Assembly (NCBI GenBank): GCA_018222805.1
Contig: JAAEZQ010000016.1
Span: 1-64,000 of the forward strand
Length of the DNA stretch: 64,000 nt
Source of the DNA: Vibrionaceae bacterium
GTDB taxonomy: Bacteria > Pseudomonadota > Gammaproteobacteria > Enterobacterales > Vibrionaceae
Direction of reading: 5' to 3'
Within the stretch, counting starts at the first letter, position 1; every line of letters starts with the position of its first letter. Under the pieces are notes generated by a model. It was given only the letters and a program-made list of their open reading frames with translations, had not been told where the DNA came from and ran no database searches. The position numbers and the translations under genes are program-made. Of the stretch, positions 34,546 through 43,162 are shown one piece after another.

Positions 34546-36570
34546 ATGCGTGAACTGGTTGTCGACTTAGCCTCAGGTAAACAAGAATACATCGAGTTTG
34601 TTCCGGTTCATTCATGGAACTCGACCGAGCATATCGAAGACAACCTGTTTAATCACCGTTTTGATTATGCCGACCACACGCGCCCAGATTACCCAATGGC
34701 GGCGCGTGCCATGTCGACACTGGACGCGCAAATCTACTCACACGATAAGTCCGAATTTATTACGCGCCCTACTTCTAATCCTTGTTTTGACTTACCTAAA
34801 ACGTTACATCGTAACGGCGCGTTTGCGCCCCATATGACAAGAGCTTACACCGATATCTTAAAGGCTCGCGATGCGATTCAGGCTGCGAGCGCAGTGACTG
34901 AGGCGCATGAGCGTTTGACGACACACGGTTACAGCTATGCGATGTCGGACGATGAAATCAGTGCGTTAGCTAAGCGTAAGTCTCGCGATTTTGCTCGTGT
35001 GATTAACGCAATACCCGAGGAATTCTCACAAGCGCGTTTCGATAAAGTGGTTCAGCTACTCGACTCATTAGGCTTGGCGTTTTCTGAAGACGCAATCAAC
35101 CATGCCACTACCAACTGTGAACTCTTTGCACTGGTGAATCGTGCGCTGGATGAGCATTGGCTCGTTCGCCAGCTTCGCCGTAAGTGTGCTTACGAGGTGG
35201 AATGCGTTGCCCGTGATTTGGCACTCGTTCAACGCCGTAAGCAAGTTTATTGCTCTGACTTCTCTTTGCATCGTCAACGTGACCGCAATAGCTCTAACCG
35301 TATCGCGTTAGACAATACCGTGGCTTACGACGAAAACGATCTATCCAACTACTTCACGTTAAGTGAGCTGTCGGCCAAGTCGGTTTCTAATCCCGAGGTT
35401 CGCCGTTCTGAGATGTTCGTGCGTCTGCGCGGCTTTGAGGAAATCGCACAAGAGTCGAATCATGATGCGGTGTTCTTTACCGTGACGGCTCCGTCTCGTT
35501 TCCACTGCGTATCGAACGGAAGGATTAACGACAACTGGATTAACGCAGACAAGCCAGACGCGAAACAGGCTCACGGCCATCTCATGTCTGTCTGGTCAAA
35601 GCTGCGTAAGTTCCTCGATAAGAACAAAGTCAAAGTGTACGGGATGCGCATCGTTGAGCCTCATCAGGACGGCACACCTCATCACCACTTGCTGCTGTTC
35701 ATGGAGAAGTCGAGCCGAAAGCTAGTGATTAACGAGTTTCGTCGCTTGGCTATGGCCGATTCACCAGACGAAAAAGGCGCGAAGAAGTACCGCTTTAAGG
35801 CCGAGGTGATTGACTGGTCACAAGGCTCTGCCGTTGGCTACGTAGCGAAATACCTAAGCAAAAATATTGATGGTCAGCATATCGACTCGGATAAGGGTTC
35901 GTCTCTTACGGGTTCGGATGCGGCTGAGCGCGTTGTCACTTGGGCTCGCGTTAATCAGATACGCCAATTCCAGTTTATTGGTGGTCCATCTGTCACGGTC
36001 TGGCGCGAGATGCGTCGTCTACGTGAAGAATTCAAAGAGGATGACGCCTTGTTCACCGACCTAAATCAAGACGAACACTTTCTACTAGAGAGCGTTCGCC
36101 GCGCTGCCGATGAGGGTGACTGGAAAGCCTTCTGTTACGCCATGGGCGGTGTATTTGTAAAGAGGAATGACCAAACCGTTAAAGCGGAATACACCGTATC
36201 GAATGCGGTTGAAAAACTGATTGCTTCTGGTGGTGAATACTCTCCTACCCGCTACGGCGATATGGCTCAGGCTCGCTTAAACGGCCTGATGTTTCAGAAG
36301 GTGTTTATCGCCACTCGTTTCCGTAATTGGAAGACCGAGAACAAAGAGAAATTCTTACGTGCTCAACAAGGGATCATGTCTAACGTGGTCGATTACTTTG
36401 ACGCATTAGAGCGCGAACAAGAGTACCAGCGCATGTGTGATGACTTGTACAGCCAGTACGAGAAACACCTCGCGATGTATGAAGAAATGGAAGCGTTGCT
36501 GCTCACAGCACCAGAGGAAATCATGCCAACCAATAAGGAGGGCGAAGCCCCTCCAGATTGGTGGCACTGA
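34546..36570 (+). CDS. Rolling-circle replication initiator (GPA/gpII-like endonuclease)
   Basis: This 674-residue protein carries the HUH motif (GTPHHHLLLF, His near residue 379). The two-tyrosine motif YVAKYLSKN follows (Tyr about 432 and 436). That is the arrangement of superfamily I initiators such as phage P2 A protein, PF05840. It nicks the replicative form at the plus-strand origin. It is considerably longer than M13 gpII (410 aa), with long N- and C-terminal extensions. It lies 3 bp after the Cys-rich gene. Confidence 0.87.
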   Translation: MRELVVDLASGKQEYIEFVPVHSWNSTEHIEDNLFNHRFDYADHTRPDYPMAARAMSTLDAQIYSHDKSEFITRPTSNPCFDLPKTLHRNGAFAPHMTRAYTDILKARDAIQAASAVTEAHERLTTHGYSYAMSDDEISALAKRKSRDFARVINAIPEEFSQARFDKVVQLLDSLGLAFSEDAINHATTNCELFALVNRALDEHWLVRQLRRKCAYEVECVARDLALVQRRKQVYCSDFSLHRQRDRNSSNRIALDNTVAYDENDLSNYFTLSELSAKSVSNPEVRRSEMFVRLRGFEEIAQESNHDAVFFTVTAPSRFHCVSNGRINDNWINADKPDAKQAHGHLMSVWSKLRKFLDKNKVKVYGMRIVEPHQDGTPHHHLLLFMEKSSRKLVINEFRRLAMADSPDEKGAKKYRFKAEVIDWSQGSAVGYVAKYLSKNIDGQHIDSDKGSSLTGSDAAERVVTWARVNQIRQFQFIGGPSVTVWREMRRLREEFKEDDALFTDLNQDEHFLLESVRRAADEGDWKAFCYAMGGVFVKRNDQTVKAEYTVSNAVEKLIASGGEYSPTRYGDMAQARLNGLMFQKVFIATRFRNWKTENKEKFLRAQQGIMSNVVDYFDALEREQEYQRMCDDLYSQYEKHLAMYEEMEALLLTAPEEIMPTNKEGEAPPDWWH

Positions 36571-36647
36571 TTTCCCTTGGACTTGTGTCAATAACTGTCT
36601 TTTCTATTTCAACTAACCACCAAACGTAAAAATAAGGGCAAAAGATC

Positions 36648-36959
36648 ATGAGAATGGAAGGTTTGATTCTGGATGAATCCGATATCACTCAAGAAACCAA
36701 GGTAGACCGCAACGGCGAGCAAAAGACCAATGGCAAGTTGCGTCTCATCACCACCAATCCAACCGACACGATTGAAGTGCGTGTGTCCCCTGAACTGTGG
36801 GACAACGGCAAGGCTGGCGAACTGCTTAAGCGCACCATTGGCAAACGCATCATGTTTGACGTTGAACATAAGAAGTTCAGCTTCGCCAATGACGATGGTA
36901 AGCACGTTGCGATTGAAGGCTTCCACCTGTACGCCCTGCCTCAGGCTGGCGACAAGTAA
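36648..36959 (+). CDS. Phage ssDNA-binding-like protein (DUF1293-like, gpV role)
   Basis: This 103-residue small soluble protein follows rep, at the position of gene V in Ff phages. It resembles the DUF1293 family found in CTX-like and other Vibrio inoviruses. A predominantly beta-strand composition suits an OB-like ssDNA binder that coats the viral strand. AAGGGCAAAAGATC precedes the ATG. The function is inferred from position. Confidence 0.72.
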   Translation: MRMEGLILDESDITQETKVDRNGEQKTNGKLRLITTNPTDTIEVRVSPELWDNGKAGELLKRTIGKRIMFDVEHKKFSFANDDGKHVAIEGFHLYALPQAGDK

Positions 36960-37027
36960 ATGAATACTGAGTCTCGGAACGGCTTCGGGACTCGTTGTGT
37001 GCAATTGGTGTTTATTAAGGGCTGTGT

Positions 37028-37207
37028 ATGTACGTGCTCATCTGCGAACAACCGATAGTAAATAACAGTTGTGCTTCTGGATTTAGTTCGGTGCTACTCA
37101 CTGACATTGTGCCGAACTATATGACCACCGCCCAACTCATCGAGGTTATGCCAGCGGCGACACTGTTTCTGGCGACCTGTTGGTGTTGGAGAAAAATCTC
37201 TAAGTAA
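37028..37207 (+). CDS. Small phage protein with hydrophobic core
   Basis: This 59-codon ORF starts at ATG 37028 and ends at TAA 37207, 16 bp before the major coat gene. It has a C-terminal hydrophobic stretch and ends in the basic tail CWCWRKISK. Position and size suggest a minor capsid protein (pVII/pIX-like) or a membrane accessory protein. No homologue is recognised with certainty. Confidence 0.55.
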   Translation: MYVLICEQPIVNNSCASGFSSVLLTDIVPNYMTTAQLIEVMPAATLFLATCWCWRKISK

Positions 37208-37223
37208 ATAAGGAAACAGACCT

Positions 37224-37424
37224 ATGAAAAATATCAAAACTCGTGTGCTAGTTGCGGCTGGCGTTCTTACTGCATCTGCTTCAGCTTTTGCAACTGGCTC
37301 AGGCCCTGATGCGTCATCAGTGACAGGCATCATTACTGGCTTTGGTGCGTTCGTGGCTGCGGTTGGTGGTGCCATGGTGTTAATCACTGTCGCTAAAAAA
37401 GCGTGGGGCAAAATCGGCGGTTAA
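37224..37424 (+). CDS. Major coat protein precursor (pVIII-like)
   Basis: This 66-residue protein has a signal peptide ending near ASAFA, a short polar region, a Gly/Ala/Val-rich membrane helix and a Lys-rich C-terminus (AKKAWGKIGG) facing the DNA. This is the classical inovirus major coat plan. GGAAACAGACC precedes the ATG, and a strong terminator follows. Confidence 0.87.
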   Translation: MKNIKTRVLVAAGVLTASASAFATGSGPDASSVTGIITGFGAFVAAVGGAMVLITVAKKAWGKIGG

Positions 37425-37452
37425 TTCACCCTCCTCTTCTTTCTTCTGACTC

Positions 37453-37479
37453 AAGGGGGCGTTCTTCGCCCCTTTTTTT
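37453..37479 (+). terminator. Intrinsic terminator after major coat gene
   Basis: AAGGGGGCG and CGCCCCTTTTTTT pair around a short loop. Ff phages also have a terminator right after gene VIII, which gives high coat protein expression relative to downstream genes. Confidence 0.92.
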
Positions 37480-37495
37480 GATCCAAGGGCAAATT

Positions 37496-37558
37496 ATGAC
37501 TTATGACACTTTTCTCGTGGTTCTTTTCCTTATCGGCATGTTTGTTCTGTTTGGGTGA
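37496..37558 (+). CDS. 20-residue phage membrane peptide (candidate pVII/pIX-like)
   Basis: The ORF encodes MTYDTFLVVLFLIGMFVLFG, a single hydrophobic helix. It has AAGGGC upstream and its TGA overlaps the next ATG (TGATG). The position between coat VIII and pIII, plus the translational coupling, suggests a minor tip protein. Too short for any homology call. Confidence 0.6.
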   Translation: MTYDTFLVVLFLIGMFVLFG

Positions 37559-39015
37559 TGAGTATGCGTAACTTTATTTTACTTTTGTTAGTAGTAAGTT
37601 TTAATTCGTTCGCCGATATGAAAACAAACGGTCATAGATATGGTGGTTCATTTGGTTCTTCATACGAGGCATCTTGTGATGACGCCTATAGTAAGTTTTC
37701 AGAATGGGCGTCTCATTATTCCGTTAAAGTAAACAGACTCTCCTTTCAAAGTGCGAACCTTTTTGTTGAGTCTACTGGTGCAAAAACATTTACTTGCTTA
37801 TTGATTGCTATTTATGGTGTTCCGCCAAAAGGTGAGCCCAATGATTCTTGTCATTTGGATGATTCTTGTGACAGGCCCAGACCGCCACAAGAACCAGAAG
37901 AACCACCTTCGTGCGATGACCCTGAGTTACAAAAACAAATACAACACGCGCATCATGCCTGCAAATTATCCATGCCTGAGAGTGAGTTCTTCGCCAACGT
38001 GTTTAAATGGTGGTGTGAGAACGGTGACGTTTATACCTATTGCGGCCATGAGCCTAAGCACTGTATTCAAGGTTTAACCTGTACCAAACCAGACGATGAT
38101 GTTCCCGTTTGTAACCCAGATAAACAGGAATGCGAACTTCCAGAGCCTGACCCCGACACACCAGGAACACCAGAAACCCCAATTCCTGATCTTGAAATCG
38201 AAAAGCCAGAAGAGCCGCCAGAAAATTATTGCGAACTCTTTCCTGAAATGTGTATCGAGCCTGAGTTGCCAGACGATCCCGATTTGCCTAACCCAGACCC
38301 TGACGTTCCTAACGACCCAGACCAAACAGCGAATAATCTTTTAGAAAATATTCATACCACTTTGGATAGCTTCCGCACTAACTCGATGCTCGATAACGGA
38401 AAAGACGGCCGCTGGCAGCAACACATGTTAGGCCAAGTTCGAGCCATGCTTAAAGCATTAGAAGATGGCATTAAGGTTAGCGGCGGTGGCGGTGGCAGTG
38501 AAGCTGGAATGGCAGCATTAGGTGATAAGTTGGGAGACAAGTTGGATGAGATTAAGTGCGAACTTGCCGAAGACTGCGAAGGCCAAGAAGAAAAGGAAAA
38601 GCCAAGCGCCAAAGTCGATTGTAAACAAAGCATTTTTGAATGTAAGGGCGATGTCATTCAGTGCACACTGTTAAAAATTCAGTACGAAGATACTTGCCCC
38701 GTTGAGCAGCTGGGCGAACTCAAAGAAAAAATGGATGAACTCTTTGCTTCGGATAGAACTGATCAACTTGTTGAGAAAGATCCTATCGACTTTTCAAAGA
38801 TTGATTCGAAATACCTGTCTAACGGTGTCTCGTTTGGTAACGCCAATTGCCCCGCTTCAGAGAGCGTCACCATTAACCATTTTGCAGGCAGTACCACGGT
38901 TGAAATCTCTTACGAACCCGCTTGTCACTATGCGCGAATCGCTGCGCCTATTCATGTCATTTTGGCTTGGGTTGCGGGTTTGCTTTTAATTGGTAGAACA
39001 CAAGGAGCGTTCTAA
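37558..39015 (+). CDS. Phage adsorption protein (pIII-like minor coat)
   Basis: This protein of about 485 residues has a signal peptide (RNFILLLLVVSFNSFA), a Cys-rich N-terminal domain, and a long Pro/Glu/Asp-rich linker (about 110-260). A C-terminal membrane helix (about 462-480, ILAWVAGLLLIG) follows. This domain plan fits inovirus pIII proteins that bind pilus and TolA. GTG 37555, ATG 37558 or ATG 37564 could start it. 37558 overlaps the upstream stop. The stop overlaps the pVI start by one base. Confidence 0.82.
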   Translation: MSMRNFILLLLVVSFNSFADMKTNGHRYGGSFGSSYEASCDDAYSKFSEWASHYSVKVNRLSFQSANLFVESTGAKTFTCLLIAIYGVPPKGEPNDSCHLDDSCDRPRPPQEPEEPPSCDDPELQKQIQHAHHACKLSMPESEFFANVFKWWCENGDVYTYCGHEPKHCIQGLTCTKPDDDVPVCNPDKQECELPEPDPDTPGTPETPIPDLEIEKPEEPPENYCELFPEMCIEPELPDDPDLPNPDPDVPNDPDQTANNLLENIHTTLDSFRTNSMLDNGKDGRWQQHMLGQVRAMLKALEDGIKVSGGGGGSEAGMAALGDKLGDKLDEIKCELAEDCEGQEEKEKPSAKVDCKQSIFECKGDVIQCTLLKIQYEDTCPVEQLGELKEKMDELFASDRTDQLVEKDPIDFSKIDSKYLSNGVSFGNANCPASESVTINHFAGSTTVEISYEPACHYARIAAPIHVILAWVAGLLLIGRTQGAF

Positions 39016-39344
39016 TGGGTTACTTCATTTCTTTTCTTTCGGCGACTGTGCTTCCATTGCTGCCGTCTATCTTTCGAACCATTGCAACGTATGTTGCCAT
39101 TTCCATTGGTTTTGGTCTGGTCGCTTATACCGGAACAAATGAGTTTCTCGATATGCTGGCCGATTACATTCAAGCCAATATATCAGGCGTTCCTGCGAAA
39201 GTGGCGCAACTTATGGCACTTGCCGCTATTGATACCTGCATTAACGTGATCCTCTCCTGCCTTGTTTTCTCATTCACGCTGAACGGCTTGATGGGGGCAA
39301 CCGGTTATCGTCCTTCATGGCGTAAACCTGTTAGTCCAGTATAG
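39015..39344 (+). CDS. pVI-like minor coat protein (DUF2523-like)
   Basis: This 109-residue protein has three hydrophobic segments and belongs by appearance to the DUF2523 family of inovirus pVI proteins, which sit at the virion tip with pIII. It is coupled to pIII by a TAATG overlap. The next gene (zot) begins 11 bp downstream. Confidence 0.8.
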   Translation: MGYFISFLSATVLPLLPSIFRTIATYVAISIGFGLVAYTGTNEFLDMLADYIQANISGVPAKVAQLMALAAIDTCINVILSCLVFSFTLNGLMGATGYRPSWRKPVSPV

Positions 39345-39355
39345 GAGTTTGACTG

Positions 39356-40687
39356 ATGTTTTTCGCTTTTAGTGGTGGCGTGGGAACGGGTAAAACACTC
39401 CACGCCGTCAAGACGCTCATTGAGAAGGACGAATTTATTGGCCGCCCTATTTTCTATCATGGCGTGCGCGTTCTTCTCTTGGATTACTCCGTGTGTGACA
39501 GCTTTCAAGGTTGGTTCTACGGGATTCACTGGCCTGCAAACAATCACAACAAAGCACTCGAAAAGAAGGTACTGAGAATCGAGGATGAGGGACGACTGGC
39601 TGAACTCGAAGACTTCCCGTATCTGGCCTATCAGTTCTCTAAGCACAATCCTGTCGAGCAATGGTTGTTCTGGTACAAAAAGACCGCCTCTAAGAAACGA
39701 CTCGCGCACCTTCAGGAAGCACTGGACGTACTCGAAATCGATGAATCCGAGCTTGAAGCCTCGCACATTGTTGAGTTGGGGCTGTCTTGGCAAAGCTTTG
39801 ATAACCCGCTTGAGATCCACAAACTTCCGGCGGGTTCGGTTATCTTCGTTGATGAGGTCCAAAACATTTGGCCGCCTCGTGGTGGTAGCAGCAAACCAAC
39901 GGATGCGCTCAAGTGGATGACAAAGAGCCGTCACGGTGGTTCAGATTTGGTGTTTGTCTCTCAGGATTTTCGAGACGTTGACCAAATCATACGCCGCCGC
40001 ATTCAAGCGCACATTCACCTTGAGTTTATTGGTGGTGATGCGCTGCATCGATACGAGCACATCGAAGGTATTGAAACCCCTGCCGATTTAGCCAAAGCGG
40101 AAAAGAAAAAGATTCGCCGTGATTCCAACTTTTACGGCGTTTACCTCAGTGCGATTAAACACACTCAAAAGCCAAAGCTCGACCCTCAAATCAAAAAAGG
40201 GTTAACCATGTTCGGCTTTGTTGCGGTAGGCATGTCCATTTGTGCGTATGGGTTTTACTACTTCTATCAAAACTCGGTTGTCCAAGCGACGGAGATAGCA
40301 CCCGTAGACGATTTACAGACGGCGCATGCTTCAGTCACGGGAGGAATGATAACGAATGGTTCAATGCCTGGACAAACGAGTGAGAACTACATTACTCGCT
40401 TGCTCCCTGCTGAAGAATCACTGCCGTTCTCTGCTCCCGCCTATTACCGCTTAACTGCTGAGGCTTTGCAGTATCCACAGCTGACTTGCGTGATTAATTA
40501 CTCAACGTGTTCTTGCTTCACTCAGCAAATGACCCGCTACGCCATCAACGATAACCACTGCGAGAACATTGCCCGTTATGGATACTTTGACCCCTTTGTT
40601 GAGCAACAAGAGAAAACAAGAAACCGACGCGACCGAAAAACGCACACATCTAATGGACTCAACAAAGGAGGCATTCACAATGGTTAG
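39356..40687 (+). CDS. Zot/pI-like phage assembly ATPase
   Basis: This 443-residue protein has Walker A GGVGTGKT at the N-terminus and Walker B VIFVDEVQNIWPPRGG. A single membrane helix lies near residues 282-305, followed by a periplasmic C-terminal domain with several Cys. This is the pI/Zot assembly motor of inoviruses that threads the ssDNA through the secretin. The 'zonula occludens toxin' label is historical and no toxicity is implied. It overlaps the secretin start by 8 bp. Confidence 0.88.
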   Translation: MFFAFSGGVGTGKTLHAVKTLIEKDEFIGRPIFYHGVRVLLLDYSVCDSFQGWFYGIHWPANNHNKALEKKVLRIEDEGRLAELEDFPYLAYQFSKHNPVEQWLFWYKKTASKKRLAHLQEALDVLEIDESELEASHIVELGLSWQSFDNPLEIHKLPAGSVIFVDEVQNIWPPRGGSSKPTDALKWMTKSRHGGSDLVFVSQDFRDVDQIIRRRIQAHIHLEFIGGDALHRYEHIEGIETPADLAKAEKKKIRRDSNFYGVYLSAIKHTQKPKLDPQIKKGLTMFGFVAVGMSICAYGFYYFYQNSVVQATEIAPVDDLQTAHASVTGGMITNGSMPGQTSENYITRLLPAEESLPFSAPAYYRLTAEALQYPQLTCVINYSTCSCFTQQMTRYAINDNHCENIARYGYFDPFVEQQEKTRNRRDRKTHTSNGLNKGGIHNG

Positions 40688-41918
40688 GCTCTTACTGGTA
40701 CTCATGCTGATTTCCCCACTGGCGAACGCTTTCGAGTCGAACCTATCCGGTAAGACCCTGAACGAGTTCTTTATTATCGCGAGTCAGACCTTCCAAAAGA
40801 CGATTGTTGCTGACCCATCGATTAATGGTGATTTGAAAATCTATCAAGCCTCCGGTGCGGCGAACTTTCGAGATGTTTGGTTTAGCGTAATGCGAGCACA
40901 TAACCTTACTTACATCGAATCGAAAACCGTGATTCGAGTGCAGCCGCGTAACCAGCTGGACGCGGGCAACCTCATTACCACTCGAACCTACAGACTCGAA
41001 TACATGGCAGCTGATGATTTGAAAGACTCATTAGCGCAATCACTTCGAGTGCAAGCCTCCGTTCTGGACGTTCCTGACGTCACGCATGTATCGAGCATCA
41101 TTGCGGGAACGGCTTTGATGGTAACAGCGCCGCAAAACATGCACCCATCTGTCGAGGAGTTCATTCGATACATTGATAAGCCAATGCGACAAATCAAAGT
41201 AAGAGCCGTTATCGTTGAAACCTCTCGCGGCAACCTGTCTGATTTAACCGTTGATTGGAAAGCGGGTGCAGGTGCAGTCAGTGCGGCTTTTTCTGGTGCT
41301 GCCGCTGGATTCATGAATGGTGTCCCTAACCTGTCCTCTACCAGTGACGACTTCACGGCCTTTATCCGATACATCGAATCGAATGACAATGCGGAGATTC
41401 TGAGCCGTCCAGAACTCACCATCTTACACGGCCAAGATGGACTGATTAGCGTTGGTCAAGAACTCCCGTTTGTCACTGGTAGCTACACCACTGAATCGGA
41501 TTCGAGTGATAAACCGTTCCAAACCATCGAGCGTAAAGATGTTGGGTTATCGTTGTTCGTTCAGCCGCATATTGGCGCAAATGGCAATATAAAACTCCGG
41601 ATACGTCAGGAGCTAAGCCGAGTCGATAAGTCAGTAGAGGCAAGTGACATTGTAACGAGTAAGCGACAAATCGATACGGTTCTGACAGTAAAATCAGGTG
41701 ATACCATCGCGCTTGGTGGCATGACTTCCAAAGAAACCCAGAACGTAGAAATCAAAGTTCCGGTTCTTGGCGATATTCCGTTCCTTGGTCTGCTGTTCCG
41801 TTCTGAATCGGAAAAGGTAGCGAGCCGAACACTCAGCATATTGCTTCATGTGGAAGAGGCACAAGGAATGGGTGACATACTTGAACTGGGGTACGTCAAA
41901 AACGCCCCGCAGGGATAA
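40680..41918 (+). CDS. Phage secretin (pIV-like outer-membrane channel)
   Basis: This 412-residue protein starts at ATG 40680, which gives a signal peptide ending near PLANAF. It has short N-domains (FRDVWFSVM, then YIDKPMRQIKVRAVIVE) and a C-terminal secretin core with VPVLGDIPFLGLLFR near the end. The core forms the outer-membrane exit pore. CTX phage lacks its own and uses EpsD, so this phage is self-sufficient for export. It begins inside zot. Confidence 0.88.
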   Translation: MVRLLLVLMLISPLANAFESNLSGKTLNEFFIIASQTFQKTIVADPSINGDLKIYQASGAANFRDVWFSVMRAHNLTYIESKTVIRVQPRNQLDAGNLITTRTYRLEYMAADDLKDSLAQSLRVQASVLDVPDVTHVSSIIAGTALMVTAPQNMHPSVEEFIRYIDKPMRQIKVRAVIVETSRGNLSDLTVDWKAGAGAVSAAFSGAAAGFMNGVPNLSSTSDDFTAFIRYIESNDNAEILSRPELTILHGQDGLISVGQELPFVTGSYTTESDSSDKPFQTIERKDVGLSLFVQPHIGANGNIKLRIRQELSRVDKSVEASDIVTSKRQIDTVLTVKSGDTIALGGMTSKETQNVEIKVPVLGDIPFLGLLFRSESEKVASRTLSILLHVEEAQGMGDILELGYVKNAPQG

Positions 41919-42191
41919 GCAAAGCACGAAGTGCAAGCGAGGCACCAAGCCGCCCACTAGACTCCATTGTCCCTCGTAATCGATCGGCGCGGTTAGCTCC
42001 CTTAACCCAATTAACGAGCTACCGCTCTCCTTCCTGCTAAGCCCTGCCTTGCAGAGCCTATCAACATCAGAGGCGCGTTTTGCAACGGCAACCCACAGAT
42101 ATTGAAGCGCCTCGGAAACCCTCATCTCTGATTTGATGTATCACGCTAACTCATGCTCAATGAACAGAACATAAATCAAGGGCATGTAAAT
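41919..42191 (+). other. Phage intergenic region: candidate origin / packaging signal
   Basis: This 273-bp non-coding region follows the pIV gene, the position of the M13 intergenic region with ori and packaging signal. It contains several hairpins. The strongest, at 41989-42025, has an 11-base arm GCGGTTAGCTC pairing with GAGCTACCGC (one bulged T) and a 16-nt loop with TTAA at both sides. Smaller hairpins are GCAC-GAA-GTGC near 41926 and CTGC-CTT-GCAG near 42047. Confidence 0.5.
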
Positions 42192-42521
42192 ATGAAAAAA
42201 CTCAATATTATCCTACTGTTATCAGCTTTAACGCTTCCTAATATGGCTTATGCGGATGATTCATCAGGAAACAAAGTAGCAGCTACCATCAAGGAAGAAC
42301 TTATACGGAGTATCCGATACAACTATGAAGGTAACTCGGGTTTTTGTGATGTGATGGTTAAGATGGATCATGTGAAGCATTACGCCATTATAAAACGAGT
42401 CTCGACGACTGGAGATGGTAAGCTTTGCAGATTCATCAAGACTCGCTTAAAGAAAGGCTCAAAATACAGATATGATCATCCAGAGAAGCTTATTCAAATC
42501 CATATCTCTCACGCAGAATAA
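42192..42521 (+). CDS. Secreted TolA domain III-like protein
   Basis: This 109-residue protein has a signal peptide (KKLNIILLLSALTLPNMAYA) from the ATG at 42192. The mature part of about 88 residues aligns by eye with the C-terminal domain III of TolA: helix IKEELIRSIR, then Y.G..GFC (first Cys), then the GDGKLC block. The two Cys match the TolA disulfide pair. It lacks the TolA membrane anchor and helical domain II. It could compete with host TolA for pIII. The role is inferred. Confidence 0.7.
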   Translation: MKKLNIILLLSALTLPNMAYADDSSGNKVAATIKEELIRSIRYNYEGNSGFCDVMVKMDHVKHYAIIKRVSTTGDGKLCRFIKTRLKKGSKYRYDHPEKLIQIHISHAE

Positions 42522-42546
42522 ACCCCATTTACGCGGAGTCTGAAAG

Positions 42547-42918
42547 CTAATTCCTTATCTGTCGTATCGCTCTAACGTATTTCATTATTTTAGACGCAAT
42601 CGCTAAGTCTGATTCCGCACCTATTTCTAATAGAGCGATACCAGTTAGGATTTCTTGGGGCGTAACGGATTGGCCTGTCGGTAGTTCGAGTTTGTCCTTG
42701 TGCATTTTGAAGCGTCCCCACTCTTCAGAAACCGCAAGCTCTCTCCCTTTGGTCATCCTCATCAGACGTTTGCACTCAGGTGGTATCGATTCCCCCTCAT
42801 CCCATGATTTAACCACCCTAACGTTCTTAAAACACAGTGTTGCCGTCTCTTCTACACTCAAACCGCACACAAATTCACGAAAAACGTAATTCTTACTCAT
42901 CTTTCGAAAGTTAGTCAT
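42547..42918 (-). CDS. Phage regulatory-like protein (DUF3653-like), copy 1
   Basis: This 123-residue soluble protein is of the DUF3653 phage type as I remember it. The FREF-CGLSVEETA..C block looks like an HTH of an atypical kind, and IPPECKRLMRM is highly conserved. About 60 percent identical by eye to the gene at 45050-45400. It runs leftward, convergent with the TolA-like gene and divergent from the ATPase. The start could also be six codons in (MSKNYVF), which matches the paralogue N-terminus. Confidence 0.62.
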   Translation of the reverse strand: MTNFRKMSKNYVFREFVCGLSVEETATLCFKNVRVVKSWDEGESIPPECKRLMRMTKGRELAVSEEWGRFKMHKDKLELPTGQSVTPQEILTGIALLEIGAESDLAIASKIMKYVRAIRQIRN

Positions 42919-43162
42919 ATAACCACTTAAGTTAAAAGGAAGCTTATGCCGTTTTAACTACAAATTAAGCAACTATACAGAGATTGGTATGCGGCTCACT
43001 TCGAACAGTGTCATTAAATTTGTGGAATAGAAGTAATGTAAATTTTGTCGTTTAGAAGTAAGAGCATAAAACTTTCTAATAGATAAACTCAATGTTCATA
43101 CATTGTTGATTTAGAAAAATAATGGCATTATTTGTTAGTATCTACTTGAATAGGGTTTACTT

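Noticed and set aside
39356..40687. Zot gene as a toxin
   Set aside because: Domain order, Walker motifs and position between pVI and the secretin show an assembly ATPase. The toxin name is historical and nothing here supports enterotoxicity.
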